A stretch of 51,697 bases of DNA from Chloroflexota bacterium (GTDB lineage Bacteria; Chloroflexota; Limnocylindria; Limnocylindrales; CSP1-4), in the NCBI GenBank assembly GCA_003141955.1, contig PLOC01000029.1:1-51697 (forward strand), given 5' to 3'. Both the position numbers and the translations under genes were made by a program. Below, one piece after another: positions 46,388-51,697 of this stretch. The notes below the pieces were generated by a model that was not told where the DNA came from, ran no database searches, and saw nothing but the letters and a program-made list of their open reading frames with translations. Numbering within the stretch: the first letter of the stretch is position 1; every line of letters starts with the position of its first letter.

Positions 46388-47389
46388 ATGCGAACGCTCG
46401 AACTCCAGCGGCCGGGACCAGTCGCCGAAGGCCCGCTTCGGCTGACCGAACGAGACGAGCCTGCGCCCGGGCCGGGCGAGCTGCTGCTGCGCGTGGCGGC
46501 GTGCGCGGTCTGCCGGACGGACCTCCAGCTGGTCGAGGGCGACCTGCCGGCCAGGCGATTGCCGATCGTGCCGGGCCATCAGGCGGTCGGGCGCGTGGCG
46601 GCCATCGGCGAGGGTGTCACAGGCTGGTCGATCGGGGATCGGGCCGGCGCTTACTGGCTTTTCGGCACGGACGGGACGTGCCGCTTCTGTCGCAGCGAGC
46701 GCGAGAACCTGTGCGAGGCGGCAGCCTTCACCGGCTGGGACCGCGACGGCGGCTTCGCCGAGGCGATGGTCGTGCGGGCGGACGTCGCCGTGCGGATCCC
46801 CGACGGGTTCGCCGACCTGGACGCCGCTCCCCTGCTGTGTGGCGGAGTCATCGGCTATCGGGCCCTGCGCGTCTCCGGCATCGAGCCGGGCGGGCGGCTC
46901 GGCCTCTACGGCTTCGGCGCGTCGGCGCTGCTGTGCATCCAGGTGGCGCGCCACTGGGGCTGCGAGGTCCACGTTCGGGCGCGGTCGGAGGCCGAGCGGG
47001 GACGGGCGCTGGAGATGGGCGCGGCATCGGTTGGCGGCTACGACGACCCCGCGCCGCCCCTGGACGCTGCCATCACCACGGCCCCGGTGGGCGACGTGGT
47101 CGTCGCCGCTCTCCGCGCCGTGGACCGCGGCGGCATCGTCGCGGTCAACGCCATCCACCTGGACCGCGTGCCCGAGTTCCCGTACGACTGGCTGTGGTGG
47201 GAGCGCCAGCTCCGCAGCGTCGCCAACGTCACGCGCCGCGACGCCGCCGAATTCATGGAGCTGGCCGCCTCCATCCCGATCCGAACGGCGGCCGATCTCT
47301 TCCCGCTCGAGGCCGGCAACGAAGCGCTCCAGGCGCTGGCCGCCGGCTCGACCCGCGGCGCCGCGGTCCTGACGATGGGCCGCGGATAG
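46388..47389 (+). CDS. Zinc-type medium-chain alcohol dehydrogenase
   Basis: 333 aa MDR-family oxidoreductase. The GroES-like domain has the catalytic-zinc Cys in CAVCRTDLQ and the usual GHE replaced by GHQ (VPGHQAVGRV). The structural-zinc lobe keeps only three of the four cysteines (GTCRFCRSERENLC). The Rossmann part has LYGFGASALLCIQVA in place of the common GxGxxG. These variants are shared by a subgroup of bacterial zinc-dependent alcohol dehydrogenases, from memory. Substrate unknown. Leaderless start predicted. The next gene begins 25 bp downstream with its own -10 box. Confidence 0.9.
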   Translation: MRTLELQRPGPVAEGPLRLTERDEPAPGPGELLLRVAACAVCRTDLQLVEGDLPARRLPIVPGHQAVGRVAAIGEGVTGWSIGDRAGAYWLFGTDGTCRFCRSERENLCEAAAFTGWDRDGGFAEAMVVRADVAVRIPDGFADLDAAPLLCGGVIGYRALRVSGIEPGGRLGLYGFGASALLCIQVARHWGCEVHVRARSEAERGRALEMGAASVGGYDDPAPPLDAAITTAPVGDVVVAALRAVDRGGIVAVNAIHLDRVPEFPYDWLWWERQLRSVANVTRRDAAEFMELAASIPIRTAADLFPLEAGNEALQALAAGSTRGAAVLTMGRG

Positions 47390-47400
47390 CCGCCGCGTCG

Positions 47401-47406
47401 CATACT
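47401..47406 (+). promoter_or_regulatory. -10 element of a leaderless transcript (CATACT)
   Basis: CATACT ends 7 nt before ATG 47414. No Shine-Dalgarno lies in the 25 bp after the previous stop, so this gene may be transcribed alone as well as by read-through. Confidence 0.45.
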
Positions 47407-47413
47407 TCGGGTC

Positions 47414-48211
47414 ATGAGCGACACGCTGACGCTGGTGCAGGAGGTCGCCCGCCAGGCGGGAGCCGTGCTGCGCGACGGGTTCGGACGCGTGACGCATATC
47501 GAACACAAGGGCACGACAGATCTCGTCACCGACTACGACCGCCGCTCGGAGGCCCTGATCCTGGCGGCGCTGAGGGCACGCTTTCCCGACCACGCCGTTC
47601 TGGCGGAGGAGAGCGGCCCGAGCGGCGGAGACGGCTCCTCCGGCGGCTATCGCTGGTTCGTGGATCCGCTCGACGGCACGACCAACTTCGCGCACGGCCT
47701 GCCGACGTTCGCGGTGTCGATCGCGCTGACCCTGGACAACTGCCCGATCGTCGGCGTCGTCTACGACCCGATGCGCGATGAGTTGTTCGCCGCCGAGGCT
47801 GGCAAGGGCGCAACCCTGAACGGCGCCCCGATCCGAGTGTCCGCCGAGACGAGCCTGCAAGAGGCCCTGCTGGCGACCGGGTTCACGTACGACCTGCGGA
47901 ACGCGCGGCGCGACAACTTCAAGGAATTCGAAGAGATCCACCTGCTGGTGCAGGGGATTCGGCGCGCCGGCGCGGCAGCCCTCGACGCCGCCTGGGTGGG
48001 TGCCGGACGGCTGGACGCGTACTGGGAGTTCGGGATGAAGCCGTGGGACATCGCCGCCGGAGCGCTGATCGTGCAGGAAGCCGGGGGCCGCGCATCCACT
48101 GCCGATGGGAGCGCGGACTTCGTCGGCGGTGACTCGATCCTCGTCTCCAACGGCCATCTCCACGAGCGGATGCTGGCCATCCTGCGGCAGCCGAGCGGCT
48201 CACGAGCCTGA
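47414..48211 (+). CDS. suhB: Inositol-1-monophosphatase family phosphatase
   Basis: 265 aa. Li-sensitive, Mg-dependent phosphatase family. Metal-binding motifs: Glu in LAEESGP, Asp/Asp/Thr in WFVDPLDGTTNFAHG, and WDIAAGALIVQEAGG near the C-terminus. Likely hydrolyses inositol-1-phosphate or related sugar phosphates (also NADP or fructose-1,6-bisphosphate in some members), so the gene symbol is only a family label. It has no obvious functional link with the dehydrogenase before it. Confidence 0.92.
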   Translation: MSDTLTLVQEVARQAGAVLRDGFGRVTHIEHKGTTDLVTDYDRRSEALILAALRARFPDHAVLAEESGPSGGDGSSGGYRWFVDPLDGTTNFAHGLPTFAVSIALTLDNCPIVGVVYDPMRDELFAAEAGKGATLNGAPIRVSAETSLQEALLATGFTYDLRNARRDNFKEFEEIHLLVQGIRRAGAAALDAAWVGAGRLDAYWEFGMKPWDIAAGALIVQEAGGRASTADGSADFVGGDSILVSNGHLHERMLAILRQPSGSRA

Positions 48212-48271
48212 CGGCGACGGCCGCCAACTCCTCGCCGACCCTCGCCGACCCCGCACGACCATGACATACGT

Positions 48272-48301
48272 GGAACGTTTGGCGGTCGGGGTTGCGTCTC
48301 A
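48272..48301 (+). promoter_or_regulatory. ECF-type promoter, probably autoregulatory
   Basis: GGAACGT (48272-48278), 17-nt spacer, GTCTCA (48296-48301), very close to the GGAACTT-N16-GTCTAA pattern used by sigma-E-like ECF factors. The -10 ends exactly 6 nt before GTG 48308. It directly precedes an ECF sigma gene, as expected for positive autoregulation. Confidence 0.75.
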
Positions 48302-48307
48302 GTAGGT

Positions 48308-48856
48308 GTGATGACGAATCGGAGAGAGCTAGTCACCGCGGCCCGAGACGGAGATCGCCACGCGTTTGCCGACCTGGTCGATCTCGAGTCGCGCGAAGCC
48401 ATCGGCCTCTGCCTGGCAATCCTGCGCAACCAGCCGGACGCCGAGGACGCCGCGCAGGAAGCGTTCGTTCGAGCCTGGCGCCAGCTGCCTTCCCTGCGCG
48501 ACCCCGACCGCTGGGGCGGCTGGTTTCGGCGACTGACGGTCAGCGCCGCAATCGACTACCACCGGCGCCGGCGCAACGGCAACCTCGTGCCCCTCGACGG
48601 GCAGGAGCCGCCGCCGCTGCCCGACACGCAACACTCGCTGGCAGCCCTCGACGAGACGCGGCGATTGATCGCCCGCCTCGACGCCAAGGACCAGGCCCTC
48701 CTGGTCCTGCGCTTCGGCCACGATCTCGAACTACCTCAGGTTGCGGAGGCTCTCGGCATCCCGGTCGGGACGGCCAAGTCGCGCCTGCACCGAACCCTGG
48801 CTCGACTTCGAGCGGAACTGGAGAACGACAATGCACCTCGAAGACCGAATTCGTGA
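48308..48856 (+). CDS. ECF-type RNA polymerase sigma factor
   Basis: 182 aa. Region 2 (DRHAFADLVDLESREAIGLCLAIL, DAEDAAQEAFVRAWRQLPSL, WGGWFRRLTVSAAIDYHRRRR) and region 4 (LDAKDQALLVLRFGHDLELPQVAEALGIPVGTAKSRLHRTLARLRAEL) are complete. GTG 48308 is preferred because it sits 6 nt after the ECF-type -10 box; ATG 48311 is equivalent. The gene overlaps the kelch membrane protein gene by 26 bp, the standard layout for an ECF factor and its anti-sigma. Confidence 0.94.
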   Translation: MMTNRRELVTAARDGDRHAFADLVDLESREAIGLCLAILRNQPDAEDAAQEAFVRAWRQLPSLRDPDRWGGWFRRLTVSAAIDYHRRRRNGNLVPLDGQEPPPLPDTQHSLAALDETRRLIARLDAKDQALLVLRFGHDLELPQVAEALGIPVGTAKSRLHRTLARLRAELENDNAPRRPNS

Positions 48857-50249
48857 CGCGGTCCGGGAGGATCGCCTGCCCGAACCAAGCTTGCAGTTCA
48901 ACGGCCGGGTGATGGCCGGCCTGCCGGACCGGCCGCTCGGAGCCCGCTGGAGGATCCCGGCAATCCCGGGCCTGCTGCGGTTCACCGCGATCGCCCTGGT
49001 CCTGGTTCTTGCGGCCGGCGCCATTGGCTTGCCTCTGATGCTGTCCAAGCCGGGTGCAGTGGAGCCGAGCCAGAGCGCGGATGCGACCGGGAGCTCGGAC
49101 GCCACGGTCTCGCCCGGTCCGAGCCTGGCGCCGACGTCGCACGTCTCCCTCGCGTCTGCTGGCACGTTCAGCCTGACGGGCTCGATGCCTGCCCCACGCT
49201 ACCGCGATACAGCCACGCGTCTCCTCGACGGTCGTGTCCTCATCGCCGGAGGCTGCGTGTTCGGGCCCGACCCGGGCGGACCCGATGCCTGCGTCCAGAG
49301 CGCCTCGGCCGAGCTATACGACCCGGTGACCGGCACCTTCAGGCCGACCGGCTCGATGACCACCGTTCGCGCGGACATGACCGCTACTCTGCTGCCCGAC
49401 GGCCGCGTCCTCATCGTCGGTGGCACGGATGCCGGCACAGCCGATCTCGCGTCAGCCGAGTTGTATGACCCGGCGACGGGGACCTTCAAGGCGACCGGTT
49501 CTATGAACTTCCCTCGGTACGATCAGACAGCAACCTTGCTGCACGACGGACGTGTACTTATCGCCGGCGGCGAGGGCGACACCGGGCCTGTAGCCTCGGC
49601 CGAGCTGTACGATCCGGCGGCCGGCAAGTTCACCATGACCGGCTCGTTCACGACTCCCCGGATGTCCTTCACGGCAACCATGCTCCCAGACGGCCGCGTC
49701 CTGATCGCCGGAGGCGCGAGCTACGACGGCGGGGAAGCCCTTGCCTCAGCCGAGCTGTTCGACCCGGCCACCGGCAAGTTCACCTTGACCGGCTCGATGG
49801 CTGTCGCTCGCTTCGAGCACAGCGCCACGTTGCTCTCCAATGGGCTCGTCCTGGTCGCCGGAGGCAATGGCGGAAGTCTCGGCGGGGCCGGGGCGTTCTT
49901 CCCTGTCCTCGCTTCAGCCGAGTTGTACGACCCGTCCACCGGCAAGTTCAGCCAGACCGGCTCCATGATTGCCTCTCGCAGCGATCCAGTCGCCACACTG
50001 CTCTCCGACGGCCGCGTCCTGGTTGCCGGAGGCTCTTCCGGTCAGGGTCAAGGAGAGGTGCTCACAACCTCAGCCGAGCTGTATGACCCCGAGACGGGGG
50101 CCTTCACCGCGACCGGCTCGATGACCACTACCCGGGGGGTCCCCACGGCCACCCTGCTCTCCGACGGCCGCGTCCTCTTCGCCGGAGGAGCCAATGACTC
50201 GACGGTCAACGACGGCTTCCTCGCCTCTGCCGAGCTGTATCAGCCGTAG
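48831..50249 (+). CDS. Membrane-anchored kelch propeller, putative anti-sigma factor
   Basis: 472 aa from ATG 48831 (GGAG upstream); the track's earlier frame is inside the sigma gene. Residues 1-45 are cytoplasmic (MHLEDRIRDAVREDRLPEP...), residues about 48-70 form one membrane helix (LLRFTAIALVLVLAAGAIGL), then a Ser/Pro linker. Seven kelch-like units follow, each with 'TGSMxxxR', 'TATLLxDGRVLIAGG' and 'ASAELYDPxTG', ending ASAELYQP. No zinc-type anti-sigma HxxxCxxC motif is present. The overlap with the ECF gene and one-helix topology suggest an outside propeller that senses a ligand and an inside tail that holds the sigma factor. The short tail makes this unusual; direct anti-sigma activity is inferred. 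Confidence 0.85.
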   Translation: MHLEDRIRDAVREDRLPEPSLQFNGRVMAGLPDRPLGARWRIPAIPGLLRFTAIALVLVLAAGAIGLPLMLSKPGAVEPSQSADATGSSDATVSPGPSLAPTSHVSLASAGTFSLTGSMPAPRYRDTATRLLDGRVLIAGGCVFGPDPGGPDACVQSASAELYDPVTGTFRPTGSMTTVRADMTATLLPDGRVLIVGGTDAGTADLASAELYDPATGTFKATGSMNFPRYDQTATLLHDGRVLIAGGEGDTGPVASAELYDPAAGKFTMTGSFTTPRMSFTATMLPDGRVLIAGGASYDGGEALASAELFDPATGKFTLTGSMAVARFEHSATLLSNGLVLVAGGNGGSLGGAGAFFPVLASAELYDPSTGKFSQTGSMIASRSDPVATLLSDGRVLVAGGSSGQGQGEVLTTSAELYDPETGAFTATGSMTTTRGVPTATLLSDGRVLFAGGANDSTVNDGFLASAELYQP

Positions 50250-50473
50250 GGTCGGCCACAGCGCCGAGGCAGACCCACGCCGGTTGGCGGCGGTGCTGCC
50301 GGCTGAGCTGCGAATACCCGTAAGTGGTCGGGGCGAGAGGACTTGAGGCCGAGATAAGAAGCTAGCCGACTCCTGCTTCTCCCGTTGTATCAGCAGCGAC
50401 CGCCACCGCATGACGACACGTCCTTTGCCGGCGACCCGCGAGGTGCGATGCTTACCTCGAAAGTCGTGTTCCC

Positions 50474-50737
50474 ATGACAACGCCCACGCGCCCTGTTGGC
50501 AGGAGGCTCTGGTTCGTCTCCCTTGTGCTCATCGTCGCGATAGTGGCGGTTGGCATCATCGTCTCCCGTTACGCGCAGCCCCACATCGCCTCCCCGCTCG
50601 CCGTGCGCCTCACTGCGGCGGTGATCGTCACCGCCTTCGCCGCCGTCGCCAAGATCGCCGCCGGACCGCGAGCCGCGGCCGCGACGGCTGTGGTGGGGGT
50701 CCTGATCGGTGTCGTGCTGCTCCACCAGCTGGCATAG
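50474..50737 (+). CDS. Small membrane protein, three segments
   Basis: 87 aa. After MTTPTRPVGRR come hydrophobic stretches at about 12-30, 43-60 and 66-86 (LWFVSLVLIVAIVAVGIIV; VRLTAAVIVTAFAAVAKIA; ATAVVGVLIGVVLLHQL). Small, basic at the N-terminus, no family recognised. No good ribosome binding site. Stands alone in the 675 bp between the kelch gene and the convergent broken gene. The 224 bp before it and the 187 bp after it show nothing I can support. Confidence 0.6.
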   Translation: MTTPTRPVGRRLWFVSLVLIVAIVAVGIIVSRYAQPHIASPLAVRLTAAVIVTAFAAVAKIAAGPRAAAATAVVGVLIGVVLLHQLA

Positions 50738-50924
50738 CCGTCCGGATCTTCCCGATCGCAAGGACGCGCCGCTGACGCTGTCCTGGCCAGGCAACCGCCG
50801 CCGCGCCCCGGCTGGACGCCCGTCGTCTGCTGAGCCAACGGGAGAAGCAGGAGCGGACTTGGCAGTCAGGCGGGGGAGATCGCCGAGACCCTGCCGCGAC
50901 AGCGTGTCGGCGCGACCCCCTTCC

Positions 50925-51697
50925 TCACTTTGCCGATGCCATTTGCGGCCCGAGGTCTGCGGCTAGCGTGCGCCCGTAGTAGTCGGCCACGGCCCGGAAG
51001 GATTCTTTCGGTTCCCAGGTCATGTCGGGATAGGTGTTACCGCGCCTGCCCCCGGCAAGCGTCTTGACCAAGGTCGAGGCAGCCATATCGAGATCGTAGC
51101 GAGGGTCCTCGTCGTAGGGATTGATCGCGGATAGGAAGGTACCGACGAACGCCCCATCGACCCCGGTCGCATCGAGAATGGCGAGTGTCTCGGCAAGCTC
51201 TCGAGCCTGGAGTTCCTCGTCGCGAACGAAGACGCCGGTCAGTCTGGGGCGTACGAACCGGCCAACGAGCGGCAGAGAGTGTGCGAACAACCTCTTACCG
51301 TCGACCATGCCGCCGAGACTCAGCGCGAGGCCCTTCTTCTCGGCCCCCTGGTAAGTGCCCATCCCAAACTCAGTGTTGACGACCGGCTTGCCCGTAGCGA
51401 ATGGCGGCTCGACCATCTCGACGTAGCGATCCTTGACCGGGCCTACCCGGTAATGGTCGACGCCGACGATGTCAAGGGGCCTCCAGTCAACCGCTTCCTA
51501 GATGAGCGAGGCATAGCTGAGAGGACCGTGGTAGACGCTCCGCACGGCTTCGACCGTCCTGGCGAGGAAGGCGTTGAGCGGCGCGTTGTGCTTCCCAGCC
51601 TTGGCGTTCTCCCAGAAGCCGGGGTTCTTGATCCGATCGAGCAGGCTCTTTCCCGGGACGATCCCCCGCATGAAGAGCGTCAACTCCCCCCCCTCCC
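50925..51697 (-). pseudogene. TIM-barrel, glycoside-hydrolase-like gene with in-frame TAG; 5' end outside the window
   Basis: Two track ORFs (51498-51683 and 50925-51416) are in the same frame and are separated only by one TAG codon at 51498-51500. Reading through gives ...YHGPLSYASLI-*-EAVDWRPLDIVGVDHYRVGPV..., then GKPVVNTEFGMGTYQG and ...NPYDEDPRYDLDMA. VGVDHYR and NTEFG resemble strand-end motifs of clan A glycoside hydrolases, where the Glu is the nucleophile; no exact family is claimed. The expected residue at the TAG, before EAVDW, could well be Trp (TGG to TAG). The frame is open to the window edge, so the 5' end is missing. Confidence 0.7.

Noticed and set aside
45935-48163. 742-residue open frame on the minus strand
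   Set aside because: Antisense to the J-domain, dehydrogenase and monophosphatase genes; composition is that of a shadow frame.
51670-51697. C-run at the window end as a biological repeat
   Set aside because: A nine-base homopolymer at a contig-like edge is more likely low-complexity or assembly-end sequence than a feature.

Overview
The window is GC-rich bacterial chromosomal DNA, densely packed and apparently ordinary in structure: I see no rRNA, tRNA, CRISPR array, integrase or insertion sequence. Organism: the high GC, the many short-leader or leaderless promoters (a -10 hexamer about 6 nt before the start codon), Ser/Thr/Pro-rich lipoproteins, a type II-like xylose isomerase and large PAS/GAF/GGDEF/EAL proteins suggest a Chloroflexota (Limnocylindria/Ellin6529-like) or a deep actinobacterial-type lineage. 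This is an inference; there is no 16S rRNA or marker gene to settle it.

Layout. (1) 16-15192: a xyloside utilisation locus. Leftward: LacI-type repressor, then a Tat-type lipoprotein sugar-binding protein, two ABC permeases, two tandem GH31 alpha-xylosidases (YicI-like), a kelch-repeat lipoprotein and a BNR-like lipoprotein. Rightward: xylA and xylB. Between the divergent arms lies an operator with a perfect 16-bp palindrome and three copies of TCGAARCG spaced exactly 13 bp. The logic is import of an alpha-xyloside, release of xylose, then isomerisation and phosphorylation to xylulose-5-P. No transporter ATPase is encoded here. (2) 15326-17650: a GAF-PAS hybrid histidine kinase. (3) 17705-24854: MarR regulator / fabD / fabF, then a DHA2-type MFS exporter with a divergent MarR regulator, then a second fabF. 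(4) 24918-28586: small membrane protein, copper ATPase copA with a CsoR-like operator laid over its promoter, and ogt. (5) 28561-45795: a large c-di-GMP signalling island. It holds a PAS-GGDEF protein, an SDR enzyme, a REC-EAL-REC-LuxR protein, then HK / Rcp1-like regulator / REC-PAS-GAF-EAL in ATGA overlaps. These are followed by a terminator, a structured leader, a FliA/WhiG-like sigma factor, a second copy of the same leader plus N-terminal coding segment in front of an unknown two-repeat protein, a PAS4-GAF2-GGDEF protein, and a membrane GGDEF-EAL protein. (6) 45805-48211: J-domain protein, MDR dehydrogenase, inositol monophosphatase. (7) 48272-50249: an ECF sigma factor with its own ECF-type promoter, overlapping a gene for a membrane-anchored seven-repeat kelch propeller that is probably its anti-sigma/sensor. 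(8) 50474-51697: a small membrane protein and a TIM-barrel-like gene broken by an in-frame TAG and cut by the window edge.

Best candidates for something undescribed are the c-di-GMP island with the duplicated hairpin leader driving both a sigma-28-like factor and an unknown protein, and the ECF sigma / kelch-propeller pair that has a lipoprotein paralogue 46 kb away in the xyloside locus. Everything below comes from reading the sequence and the ORF track; no database search or folding program was run.
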